A stretch of 39,290 bases of DNA, from NCBI GenBank assembly GCA_018266555.1, contig JAFEAF010000027.1, positions 265 to 39,554 of the forward strand, in the 5' to 3' direction. The stretch comes from Bacteroidota bacterium (GTDB lineage Bacteria > Bacteroidota > Bacteroidia > Chitinophagales > Chitinophagaceae). The notes below the pieces were generated by a model. It worked only from the letters and a program-made list of their open reading frames with translations, was not told the DNA's origin and ran no database searches. The position numbers and the translations under genes were made by a program. Shown here one piece after another: positions 9,297-17,597 of this stretch; the first letter of the stretch is position 1, and each line of letters starts with the position of its first letter.

Positions 9297-10280
9297 ATGA
9301 CAAACACAAACTATCCATCAGCAACTCCCCAAACACCCAACCAGCCTCCTAAAAAGAACGGCAGTAAAAACCTGGTAATTGGTTTGCTCGCTGCAGGCTT
9401 GTTAGGCACATGGGGCTATCTTTTGTACGACAAAAATCAGTCGTCAGAAAAGATTCAGACTTTCCAGACCCAAAGTACTTCGTATATGACTCAGCGTGAT
9501 TCGCTGAAAAATATGTACGATGATGCAGAAATGAGATTGGATTCCATTACCAGTTCCAATAACAATCTGCATGGTCAATTGACTGATCGTCAAAAAGACA
9601 TTAACAACCTGAAAGCTCAGATCCGCAGCATCCTTACCAAAAAGAATGCGACTGAGGCTGAACTGAAAGAAGCCAAAGGTCTTATTGCTCAATTAAACGA
9701 TAAGATTTCAGGCCTGGAAGCAGATGTTGCCCGGCTTACTGGCGAAAACCAGCAACTGACTGCCGCCAACAACACGTTAACACAGGAGAAATCTGATTTA
9801 CAACAAACATTACAAACAACAACTACCGAAAAACAAGACCTGGAAAAAACAGTGGATGTTGGTTCTACATTCAGTGCGTCAAACATTCAGGTAACGCCGA
9901 TCGATGACCGAAGAAACGGTAAAGAAAAAACTACTACTAATGCAAAAAAAGTGGACAAATTAGTAGTGTCATTTGATGTAGAAAACAGAATTGCAAAATC
10001 AGGACCTGCAGATATGTACATCATGGTTACGGCTCCTGATGGGAAAGTGATCTCTGATCCTGCTATGGGTTCCGGTACTTTGACAACCCGTACAGATGGT
10101 GATAAGCCTTATACAGCAAAAGTTTCAATTCAATACGAGCAAGGCACTCAAAAATTAGTTGAGTTCCCTGTTAAACAAAACAAGTTTCAAACCGGTAGCT
10201 ATAAAATCGAAATTTATCATAATGGGTTCAAAATTGGTGAAGGAACAAGGACCCTGAAAAAAGGTGGTTTATTCGGATAA
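9297..10280 (+). CDS. Single-pass membrane protein, long coiled coil plus C-terminal beta-rich domain (paralogue 1 of 3)
   Basis: No characterised family recognised. 327 residues: a proline- and lysine-rich cytoplasmic N-terminus (1-25), one membrane segment (26-43) ending in GTWGYLLYDK, a coiled coil of about 135 residues (50-185) interrupted at KKNATEAEL, then a domain from about 188 rich in predicted beta strands. That domain shares with the two other paralogues the blocks STFSASNIQV, DKLVVSFDVENRIA, MYIMVTAPDGK and GSYKIEIYHNGFKIGEG. The positive N-terminus predicts the C-terminal domain in the periplasm. Followed by a strong terminator, so probably its own transcript. It may be a scaffold or partner of the exported Ppx/GppA-like protein encoded 1 kb downstream; that is inference from clustering. 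Confidence 0.8.
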   Translation: MTNTNYPSATPQTPNQPPKKNGSKNLVIGLLAAGLLGTWGYLLYDKNQSSEKIQTFQTQSTSYMTQRDSLKNMYDDAEMRLDSITSSNNNLHGQLTDRQKDINNLKAQIRSILTKKNATEAELKEAKGLIAQLNDKISGLEADVARLTGENQQLTAANNTLTQEKSDLQQTLQTTTTEKQDLEKTVDVGSTFSASNIQVTPIDDRRNGKEKTTTNAKKVDKLVVSFDVENRIAKSGPADMYIMVTAPDGKVISDPAMGSGTLTTRTDGDKPYTAKVSIQYEQGTQKLVEFPVKQNKFQTGSYKIEIYHNGFKIGEGTRTLKKGGLFG

Positions 10281-10302
10281 AATTTTTAATAAATCTATTT
10301 TG

Positions 10303-10335
10303 AAAACCGCTTCCCTTAAGGGAGCGGTTTTCTTA
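10303..10335 (+). terminator. Rho-independent terminator of paralogue 1
   Basis: Inverted repeat AAAACCGCTTCCCTT / AAGGGAGCGGTTTT with a single bulged T, ending in a T-rich tail, 22 bp after the stop codon. Confidence 0.85.
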
Positions 10336-10482
10336 TTTTAGCCAGCATACACATTAATAACTAAACTTTAAATAAGTCACCTGGTACCAAAACAATCGTG
10401 TTATTACGATGTTACATTCCAGTCAATACTTCTTAAATTGCAAGCCCCCATTTAAAATTCAAAATATATAGCTACCTGTTTT

Positions 10483-11184
10483 TTGAAAGACTTCAGATCA
10501 ATATTAATTATTCTGCTTGCTGTAATGCTTATTGCTACATGGGGATTTTATATTCATGATAAAGTTCAAGCCGGTTCCGAGGTAAAACATCCTATCCTTA
10601 CGGATTCCGTGATGTTTAAAAAAGCTGTGTCAGCAGCTGTAGAAGACACTTTAAAAAAGGTTTTTGCTGCCACAAGAAAAGATACTATCAATCAAAGTAC
10701 AGGGGTATTTCCCCTAAACGATCCTATTACATTAGAATTTGTAAACCCTGAGAAAAACCCAAAATCCAAAGCTGCAAGAACGTCTCTCAACTTTGTAGCA
10801 TCTGGCATTACCCTCATTGCATTAAAAACATACACAGGAAATAAACCAGAAGTAACAACCATTGCCAAGGATTCAAAAAAATTGGTACTGTCGTTCATTT
10901 TGCAAAATAAAATACTTCCTTCATCTTTATATACCATTTATGTGGTAGTACTAAACCCAGATAACAGGGTGCTAAGAAGCGGTAATTCCAATAATGACTA
11001 CTTTGATGCTGGTAAGGAAGGGATAAGATTTTTTACAAAAAAAATCCAATTTAAATATGTTCATAAAACAAGGAAACCTGTTACCAGCATTCTGAGCCCG
11101 GCAGCACTTTCTCCCGGTACTTATACTGTAAAGATTTATCATCTTGGAGAAATCATTGGAAAGGATACTTTGGAATTACAGTGA
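10483..11184 (+). CDS. Single-pass membrane protein with C-terminal beta-rich domain, no coiled coil (paralogue 2 of 3)
   Basis: 233 residues, unknown function. Start is a TTG; it is chosen because translation from it reproduces the start of paralogue 3 (MKD-x-x-S-hydrophobic). Membrane segment at about 6-20 ends ATWGFYIHDK. The long coiled coil of the other two is replaced by a short linker of about 70 residues. The C-terminal domain (about 100-233) carries the same blocks: NFVASGITLIAL, KKLVLSFILQNKI, IYVVVLNPDNR and GTYTVKIYHLGEIIGKD. Topology again predicts a periplasmic domain. Upstream 200 bp contain the terminator of paralogue 1 and a 5-bp inverted repeat ATCGT/ACGAT at 10395-10410. 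Convergent with the exported Ppx/GppA-like gene. Confidence 0.75.
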   Translation: MKDFRSILIILLAVMLIATWGFYIHDKVQAGSEVKHPILTDSVMFKKAVSAAVEDTLKKVFAATRKDTINQSTGVFPLNDPITLEFVNPEKNPKSKAARTSLNFVASGITLIALKTYTGNKPEVTTIAKDSKKLVLSFILQNKILPSSLYTIYVVVLNPDNRVLRSGNSNNDYFDAGKEGIRFFTKKIQFKYVHKTRKPVTSILSPAALSPGTYTVKIYHLGEIIGKDTLELQ

Positions 11185-11274
11185 ACCAAAATAAAATTAC
11201 ATTCCAATTTTTTTTCAGCAAAAAATTTTTCGTCCCGGGATGTTTTGAAAAAGCAAAAAACCAGATGTATCCAT

Positions 11275-12429
11275 CTATTTACTGGCTACATTTTCATCTA
11301 CATAAGCAGATATCCAGCCAACCTGGCCATTTTTGATCAGGAAGAATTGCTTTGTTTCATAAACAGAAACAAATTGTCGCATGATCTTTATTAATAACCC
11401 CGTACCAGCCATTAAAGATTTTTGGTCAAAAACTTTGTGAACACTCCTAATTCCTTTGAGCATCGCCACCTTGTCTGTATTATCCGCCTGGAAATTCTTT
11501 ACTAACACCGAATCGGAAAGAGAATTGAAATTTGTATAAAGTCTGCTATTGAATTTTTCCAATTCATCAAAAGTAACCGGAATTATTGTTTCATCTACCT
11601 GATCAGGATGGAGTAAAGTTGCAATAGACCATGCAATGCCTCCACTAACCGCAATATAATCAGACAACGGGTAAGCACCGCTTGCATTCACTGCATATAT
11701 GATATCAGAATTTTCTGCTCCTACTAACACCCTCCCAAGTTGCTTGCTGTAATTGGAAAGACTTTTATCATTTTCACATCTTTTATCTGCTTCATTGTTT
11801 GTGCTTTTGGTTCCCCAGTTTAACTGGAACAGGTAAAAATTTTTCGTAGTGCCATCCGGGAAAAAACCGCCTTTTGTATTTCCACTTCCAATATCAATCA
11901 GGAAAGTACTGTATCTTTTTTCTTCGGGAACAATTCCTAAATGAGATAATCTTGCTTCCTCCATAACACTTGCCACCTCTACATGCCGGGCCGGATCTTT
12001 GACAAGAATTTTAAAAGAATCAATAAGGTTATTAATCCAATTCGTTTTGTTTTCCTTTTCAGCCTGCATTTTCACTCCACTGCTTACAACGGTAAAGACT
12101 CTATGCGGGGATATTTTGTAAGTATCTGTTGCCGTAGCATATAATCCATACAAGGCATCCAGGGTGGCATGAAAAGTGGAAGGTGAAAAACTGATAAAAT
12201 CGGTATTGACAGAAGAATCTTTCAATATATTAAAAGCACCTTTACTACGAGCATTTTTGCCAATCTCCACCACACTGAGTTTGACACCTTTGGAGCCCAC
12301 TTCAATACCCGAATAAACTATTGAGCTTTTAAACTTAAGATTTAAACTTTCTTGAGCTGATACGATTGCAATACTCAACAAGAATGCAACAATCATCACA
12401 TTGATCCTGCGCAATACAACTTTAATCAT
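11275..12429 (-). CDS. Exported Ppx/GppA-like (ASKHA-fold) phosphatase-family protein
   Basis: 384 residues. A Sec signal peptide is clear: basic RR at 7-8, hydrophobic 11-23 and a VSA-Q cleavage site after residue 25, with no lipobox cysteine. The mature part follows the exopolyphosphatase/guanosine-pentaphosphatase pattern: phosphate-1 loop GIEVGSKGVKL at 41-51, TVVSSGVK at 113-120 in place of the usual ATSAVR, EVASVMEEARL at 151-161 with the Glu pair matching the catalytic-Glu region, phosphate-2 loop DIGSGNTKG at 179-187, and adenosine-side AVSGGIAW at 260-267. Known Ppx/GppA enzymes are cytosolic and act on polyphosphate or pppGpp; the substrate here in the periplasm is unknown. It is flanked by three paralogous envelope proteins and is divergent from paralogue 3. 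Confidence 0.8.
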   Translation of the reverse strand: MIKVVLRRINVMIVAFLLSIAIVSAQESLNLKFKSSIVYSGIEVGSKGVKLSVVEIGKNARSKGAFNILKDSSVNTDFISFSPSTFHATLDALYGLYATATDTYKISPHRVFTVVSSGVKMQAEKENKTNWINNLIDSFKILVKDPARHVEVASVMEEARLSHLGIVPEEKRYSTFLIDIGSGNTKGGFFPDGTTKNFYLFQLNWGTKSTNNEADKRCENDKSLSNYSKQLGRVLVGAENSDIIYAVNASGAYPLSDYIAVSGGIAWSIATLLHPDQVDETIIPVTFDELEKFNSRLYTNFNSLSDSVLVKNFQADNTDKVAMLKGIRSVHKVFDQKSLMAGTGLLIKIMRQFVSVYETKQFFLIKNGQVGWISAYVDENVASK

Positions 12430-12475
12430 AAATAGAAATTTTTATAAATTTCATGAAATTACTTTATTTGTAAAT

Positions 12476-12491
12476 AGGTTTGCACAAACCT
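12476..12491. promoter_or_regulatory. Perfect 16-bp palindrome-like operator candidate between divergent genes
   Basis: AGGTTTG-CA-CAAACCT: two perfect 7-bp arms separated by CA, 46 bp from the exported Ppx-like start and 80 bp from the paralogue 3 start. It overlaps an exact TAnnTTTG (TAGGTTTG, 12475-12482) on the plus strand. The symmetric position suggests a shared operator; the T run on one side leaves a weak hairpin reading possible. Confidence 0.45.
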
Positions 12492-12571
12492 TTTTATCAC
12501 CTGTTTTGTGTGAAAAAAATGTGTCTAAAAAACCATGCCTTTTGGTAAAAAGAAATAGTTAGTTTAGAAAT

Positions 12572-13498
12572 ATGAAAGATACAAAATCGTTGTTATTAAT
12601 ATTACTTTCCGTGGGATTGATCAGCACCTGGGTTTATCATCTGTACGATAAAAGCATTTATGAACAGAACCGCCCGAATACCACTGCAAAAGACTCTACC
12701 GCCTTTACGGAAGGTATCCGGGATTCGTTAATGAGATTATATTCTCAGAATATAAAAACTCCTGAAATTAAACCAGATTCAAGTTCGGAAAATTACGATT
12801 CTACAAAAAATCAATTACAGGAAAAGCTTAAAGAAATTTACCGCCTACGAAATGAAATCGGAAGCATTTTAAAAAATCGTAATGCCACCAAGGCAGACCT
12901 TATTGTAGCCCGAAGTAAAATAGCTGAACTGGAGCAACGGGTTCAGGAGCTGCAAAACACAAATGTTTCCATTGAAGAAGAAAAAAAACAATTAAGTAAT
13001 TCTTTAGATCAGGTAAATAGCCAGGTAAGCAGCCTGGAACAAAGTGTAAAAAAAGTGAATGAAGAAAATTCGGATTTAAAAGAAAAAGTCAATATCGCTT
13101 CTACTTTCATTGCATCAGGGATAAGCCTTTCCGCTATTAATGTACGTGGCTCTAAGGAGCATGAAACATCCTCTTTAAAAAAAACAGACAAGTTTGTTAT
13201 TTCATTTACAGTTCAAAATAATATTGTGCAGGAACCTGCGGCCCAGGTTTTTATTGTAATCATACAGCCCGATGGGCAAATCTTCAGAAATAATGTATGG
13301 GAATCAGGAAGCTTTTTGACCCGAACAAAAGAGCGTAAGGATTTTACAGCAGAGATTCGCTTCGATTATGTGAAAGGCGATCAGAGCAAACAGGCTTTTT
13401 CCCTCGAAGCAGATGAACTTAAAGTACCGGGTGATTATACTCTCCAGATTTGGAATAAGGGTGTACTAATTGGCCAGGTAGTAAAAAAACTAAATTAA
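12572..13498 (+). CDS. Single-pass membrane protein, long coiled coil plus C-terminal beta-rich domain (paralogue 3 of 3)
   Basis: 308 residues, no characterised family recognised. Membrane segment at 6-20 ends in GLISTWVYHLYDK. A coiled coil spans about 75-175 and aligns with paralogue 1 even at its interruption (GSILKNRNATKADL here, RSILTKKNATEAEL there), so the whole protein, not just the ends, is homologous. The C-terminal domain (about 176-308) has STFIASGISLSAIN, DKFVISFTVQNNIV, VFIVIIQPDGQ and GDYTLQIWNKGVLIGQV. Predicted N-in topology with a periplasmic C-terminus. Divergent from the exported Ppx/GppA-like gene across a 142-bp spacer with a palindrome. A weaker -7-like TAGTTTAG lies at 12560-12567, four bases before the ATG. 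Confidence 0.8.
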   Translation: MKDTKSLLLILLSVGLISTWVYHLYDKSIYEQNRPNTTAKDSTAFTEGIRDSLMRLYSQNIKTPEIKPDSSSENYDSTKNQLQEKLKEIYRLRNEIGSILKNRNATKADLIVARSKIAELEQRVQELQNTNVSIEEEKKQLSNSLDQVNSQVSSLEQSVKKVNEENSDLKEKVNIASTFIASGISLSAINVRGSKEHETSSLKKTDKFVISFTVQNNIVQEPAAQVFIVIIQPDGQIFRNNVWESGSFLTRTKERKDFTAEIRFDYVKGDQSKQAFSLEADELKVPGDYTLQIWNKGVLIGQVVKKLN

Positions 13499-13524
13499 AA
13501 AAGGGAAGTAAAAACTTCCCTTTT
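13499..13524. terminator. Bidirectional terminator between paralogue 3 and the FAS1 gene
   Basis: Eleven-bp stem AAAAGGGAAGT / ACTTCCCTTTT with loop AAAA; the A and T ends give a T tail in both directions. It fills most of the 33-bp gap between the convergent stop codons. Confidence 0.85.
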
Positions 13525-13531
13525 AAAAATT

Positions 13532-14722
13532 TTATTGCGGTAATAATACCTGATTTATTTTGTGAATAGTACCGTTAATGTAATGCTGGTCGCTGGTTCC
13601 TCCCGGCGCCGGAGTAGGATTAATCAGAATATTTGAAGCGGTAGCATTTCCGACCCCCTGTACCGTTGCGGCAGTAACCCCTGTGAGCCCAAACGTAGCT
13701 TGTAATTTTACTCCCGGATGAGTTGGGATAGCCGTGTTCAGCAATGTTGGATAAAAGGTTGCCGTAGTTGGTAAATTGACAGAAAAAGCCCTTTGTCCCA
13801 GGATATGATAAACCACAATTCCTTTCACAACCTGTGCGGTAAGTACACCGAATAAAGCAGGATTTTGAAATACAGTTGGTGACGAAGCTAATGTAGCAGC
13901 CGTTGTAGCCGCAGTAGCAGGAGGCACTCCCTGAGCAATCAAGGCTAGCGTTATCTGCCCTGTAAGAATTTGCTGAAAGGCCGCATCTGTTGGTGCAAAT
14001 ATGGTAAGATTAGCAGCAGGATTTTGCAATGCTGCCTGAAGTGTACTGGCTGCTGCCACTCCACTATCCGCCCGTTGGATGGCTGCTTTCAGATATGTAA
14101 GACCTGCATCGGTATTGATTCTATCCCATAAAAACTGAGTTGGTGGCATAACAACTACAGCTACTCTATGTACTACACCGTTTGCAGCAGGAATATCCGC
14201 CCGTGTAACCGGAATATTATTAACAAATAACCCGAACCCGTTTTTTGAAGGAAATATCGGCATCCGTAATCCCGGAGGTAATGCTGTGGAAGGTGGAGAC
14301 AAAATAAAATTACTTTGTAAATACAAATTCGGGAACGAGGTAGGAATAATGTCAGATGAATATTTGATACCGCCAATTAAATTGTATCTGAGTAAAGTAT
14401 CCAACTGACCGGCTCTGAAAAAATTTACAGCAGCTTCATTTGGAATACCAGAAGCCTGCATTGCCGTATTATCAGGTGCAAAGAAGGTAAATACTTTTGA
14501 TTTATCAGAAAGAAGTGAAGTCAGGTTTGCCCGTGTTACAGCCGCTTTTAAAATACTATAACTTGGATCAGATATGACGTCTGCTATAGAAGGTCCTGTT
14601 GGGGCAGGTTGTGTAATAGGTATAGCAACCGGCAAATCTTTATTACAAGAAATCAACATGCCTGAAAAAAGAACTGTCGTCAATATAATTTTGAACCTTC
14701 TATTATATATTTTGAGTTTCAT
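13532..14722 (-). CDS. Two-domain fasciclin (FAS1) lipoprotein
   Basis: 396 residues with a lipoprotein signal peptide: basic N-terminus, hydrophobic 12-24, lipobox LISC with Cys26. Two FAS1 domains follow, the first at about 45-190 (SILKAAVTRANL, FTFFAPDNTAM near 80, GVVHRV) and the second at about 205-395 (YLKAAIQRAD, LTIFAPTDAAF, GIVVYHIL, GTIHKINQVLL at the end). FAS1 domains mediate adhesion or ligand binding. The gene lies 27 bp downstream of a TonB-dependent receptor on the same strand, almost certainly co-transcribed, so it is likely an outer-membrane partner of that receptor in the place usually held by a SusD-like protein. The second domain carries a long Ala/Thr-rich insertion. Confidence 0.88.
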   Translation of the reverse strand: MKLKIYNRRFKIILTTVLFSGMLISCNKDLPVAIPITQPAPTGPSIADVISDPSYSILKAAVTRANLTSLLSDKSKVFTFFAPDNTAMQASGIPNEAAVNFFRAGQLDTLLRYNLIGGIKYSSDIIPTSFPNLYLQSNFILSPPSTALPPGLRMPIFPSKNGFGLFVNNIPVTRADIPAANGVVHRVAVVVMPPTQFLWDRINTDAGLTYLKAAIQRADSGVAAASTLQAALQNPAANLTIFAPTDAAFQQILTGQITLALIAQGVPPATAATTAATLASSPTVFQNPALFGVLTAQVVKGIVVYHILGQRAFSVNLPTTATFYPTLLNTAIPTHPGVKLQATFGLTGVTAATVQGVGNATASNILINPTPAPGGTSDQHYINGTIHKINQVLLPQ

Positions 14723-14749
14723 ATTTTGTAAATTTTAAAGATAAAACTA

Positions 14750-17458
14750 TTATAATACGTTATAAGCAAAACTGATATAGTACAAACCACCAATACTGGG
14801 ATTCCCGATTGCTGTTCGATAATAAGAGTTAAGCAAATTGGTGGCTCCTAGCTTAAAGATGGATCGAATTTTCGGACGTTTATACGTGATGGCAGCATCT
14901 ACGGTATTATAGGCAGGCAAATCTCCCTGTGCAAAATCATTTTCATAGAAAAATCCATTTTGCCAGCGCCAGCTTAGATTAAATCCCAACAGTTTTTGCG
15001 GGCCAAAACCTGTATTCGCCAGCGACAATAAAGTTCTATATGTGGGTACATCAAAGTATGCATGAAATCCTGTTGGAACATCTTTGATTTTATCAGAAGA
15101 AGCATTGGCATTAATAACAAAATTAGCTGGCAGTTGCCATTCTACACTGGCGCCCCATCCATAAGTCTTTACTTTTGCGGGAGAGTTTACTACTACTGAA
15201 AAACCTGAGTATGTAGGTCCGGGTGTACCACCGGGAAATTGAATCACATCACGGCGTGACAGGAAATTTTCATATGCGCCCCAATAACCGTATAGATCAA
15301 TCAAAACTTTTTTTGCGATCAGCGCTTTATATCCTGCTTCGAAAGTGCTTACCGATTCAGGTTTTACTTGTTTGTAATTTACTTGAGTTGGGTTACTGCC
15401 CTGAGGAGGTACTGTGCTGGGGTCATAACCCGGATTACTAATCAAATTATATTTTTCCCATAAATCAATATTAGCGCCAATCAATCTTCCGGTTCCTACA
15501 TTTAAATCTATCCACTGTTGTTGGGTGCTCGGAAAACGATAAGCAGTTTGATACGATAATCTGAAATTATTATTCTTAGCCGGGGTAATGACCGCTGCTA
15601 CACGAGGTGTAAACCGGCCTTCAAAATTTTCATTCTTGTCATAGCGGCCTGCAGCTGATATTTTCAAAACATCCTTGACAATTTCTTTGCTGATCTGAGC
15701 ATAAGTACCCATTTCATTAATTTTAATCGGATGCCCCGGTTTATCTGCAAATAAGGTTCCTTCACTGTTCAGCACATATTGTTTCCAGTTACCCCCAACT
15801 ATCAAATCAGCAAACTTAATGGCGTTTGATAAGTTGTATTGTCCTTCCACCATCCACAAGTCAGATTTATCAAGAAACAATCCGCCCTGAGGAATGGGCA
15901 ACTTCCTAACAGCATCAAAAAGAGTTTTGAACTGCGCAGATCCTGCTGCAGGTCTTCCCTGATCTGCTACTGAACGGGCATAGTTATGTGCATCCATATC
16001 TGCACTTCCTGCCAGTTTTGCATTGAGATACGCAAATGCATATTGTTGATACCATGTAGCACTGGGCTTCCAGGCTTCATTAAATAATTGTGTAGTAATA
16101 GTCAGGTTATGCGATTCACCTGCATTTTCCTGTGTAGTATATCCGCGGAGAAACCAGTTTTTAGATTTTAATTCCAGTTTATACTGACCCATTTTCATAT
16201 CCTTCAGAGAATATCGCTGGCTCCCTGTATAAACTGTATTTCCGGTCCCCCAGTTTCCTTCAAGAATAGCCTCCAGATTATCTGTTATTTTGTAGTTCAG
16301 TGATCCTGAAAGTTTAAAATTTAATGTATTAGGATTAGTAACATCTTTTTCAGAATATCCTGTTCTTGATACCGGGATACTGGCGGGCAAAGTATTGACA
16401 TAACTTTGCCAGAAAGGTACTTGTTGCGCAATTGCATTTAATACTTTTGTTCTCAAATCTATTGATGTTTCATCCCCATAAACATTCACACCATCATAAT
16501 TCGGATCCGTTTCCCTGGTGCCATTAACAATAGAACCTGAAGTTCCGAGCCGTTTGTAATCACGGTAGTCATCAGCCAGCCAGTCCTTAGCCTGTATCAG
16601 CTCACTGGTAAATTTAAAAGCAAACTTATCTGAAACCTTTTGTGCCCAACGCATAGACCAGTTATAATATGGTGATAATTGTCTTTCCCTTCCATCTACA
16701 TGCATCATACCTTGTTTGATCTGTAAAGAAAGCCCCTGGTATTTGAAAGGGTCCTTACTTGTGATGAGTAAAGTCCCATTCATTCCTCCCGGGCCAAAAA
16801 GAGCAGATGATGCACCAGGTAGTAATTCCATATTATCAACATCCAGCTCGGTAAGGCCTATAACACTACCCACAGAAAAATTCAGGCCCGGCGCCTGGTT
16901 ATCCATTCCATCTACGATCTGGTTAAATCTTGTATTCCCGCTTCCGGCAAATCCCCGGGTGGTTGGTGTTTTAAAAGTAAGAGATGAAGCAATAACATCA
17001 ACTCCTTTAAGTGTGGAAACAATATCATAATAATTTGAAGCTGGTGCGGTCCTAATATTAGCACTGCTTACCCGCTCGATTGAAACAGGTGATTCCAGGA
17101 TTCTTTCCGGAAGCCGGGATGCAGAAACAACGACCGCTTGCCCCAATGTAGAAGTAGGAACAAAACTGATTTCAACCGGCTGGCTTGCATCTGTTACTGT
17201 TTTTTCCATAGTTTCATACCCAATGGAAGTGAATACTAAAGTAACAGGAAGCTTTTTTACAGATATTTCAAACTTTCCCTGTTCGGAAGTGAAGGTACCC
17301 GCTGTACCCCCTTTTTCAACTACAGAAACGGCAGAAACCACTTCTTTAGTTGAATTGTCATGAACCGTACCTGTAATCCGGATAGTTTGCGAGCTTGCAG
17401 TGTAGCAAGAAACAATTGTCAATAAAAATACTATTGGCAAATGGATGCATTTTCTCAT
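14750..17458 (-). CDS. TonB-dependent receptor with carboxypeptidase-regulatory-like N-terminal domain
   Basis: Outer-membrane active transporter, 902 residues from the chosen ATG (MRKCIHLP); a TTG 48 bp upstream gives only a non-signal extension. A signal peptide (1-24, ending ASSQ) precedes a carboxypeptidase-D regulatory-like beta domain (about 25-105, RITGTVHDNSTKE, GYETMEK), then a plug domain (about 110-240, VVVSASRLPERILESPVSIE, FNQIVDGMDNQAPG, GASSALFGPGGMNGTLLI) and the 22-strand barrel ending in an aromatic-rich YYISFAYNVL-like C-terminus. The domain order is SusC-like but no SusD gene follows; a FAS1 lipoprotein gene does. Substrate unknown. Divergent from purC. Confidence 0.9.
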   Translation of the reverse strand: MRKCIHLPIVFLLTIVSCYTASSQTIRITGTVHDNSTKEVVSAVSVVEKGGTAGTFTSEQGKFEISVKKLPVTLVFTSIGYETMEKTVTDASQPVEISFVPTSTLGQAVVVSASRLPERILESPVSIERVSSANIRTAPASNYYDIVSTLKGVDVIASSLTFKTPTTRGFAGSGNTRFNQIVDGMDNQAPGLNFSVGSVIGLTELDVDNMELLPGASSALFGPGGMNGTLLITSKDPFKYQGLSLQIKQGMMHVDGRERQLSPYYNWSMRWAQKVSDKFAFKFTSELIQAKDWLADDYRDYKRLGTSGSIVNGTRETDPNYDGVNVYGDETSIDLRTKVLNAIAQQVPFWQSYVNTLPASIPVSRTGYSEKDVTNPNTLNFKLSGSLNYKITDNLEAILEGNWGTGNTVYTGSQRYSLKDMKMGQYKLELKSKNWFLRGYTTQENAGESHNLTITTQLFNEAWKPSATWYQQYAFAYLNAKLAGSADMDAHNYARSVADQGRPAAGSAQFKTLFDAVRKLPIPQGGLFLDKSDLWMVEGQYNLSNAIKFADLIVGGNWKQYVLNSEGTLFADKPGHPIKINEMGTYAQISKEIVKDVLKISAAGRYDKNENFEGRFTPRVAAVITPAKNNNFRLSYQTAYRFPSTQQQWIDLNVGTGRLIGANIDLWEKYNLISNPGYDPSTVPPQGSNPTQVNYKQVKPESVSTFEAGYKALIAKKVLIDLYGYWGAYENFLSRRDVIQFPGGTPGPTYSGFSVVVNSPAKVKTYGWGASVEWQLPANFVINANASSDKIKDVPTGFHAYFDVPTYRTLLSLANTGFGPQKLLGFNLSWRWQNGFFYENDFAQGDLPAYNTVDAAITYKRPKIRSIFKLGATNLLNSYYRTAIGNPSIGGLYYISFAYNVL

Positions 17459-17585
17459 AGTGGCAGTTTTAGTTTTTTGAAAATCTTTGGAAAAGTAACA
17501 TTTCAAACTAAAAGATAAAAATTTATTTTCTAAATAAAAAACAGATTATCAGTTTTTTATTCTCTCATTTTGTGTACCTATTTAC

Positions 17586-17593
17586 TATTTTCG
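17586..17593 (+). promoter_or_regulatory. Near-consensus -7 element for purC (TATTTTCG)
   Basis: Seven of eight match to TAnnTTTG, ending four bases before the purC ATG. If used, transcription would start at or next to the start codon. Confidence 0.35.
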
Positions 17594-17597
17594 ATTT

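Noticed and set aside
17459-17506. N-terminal extension of the TonB receptor from TTG at 17506
   Set aside because: It would bury the signal peptide behind 16 charged residues; ATG at 17458 gives a normal signal.
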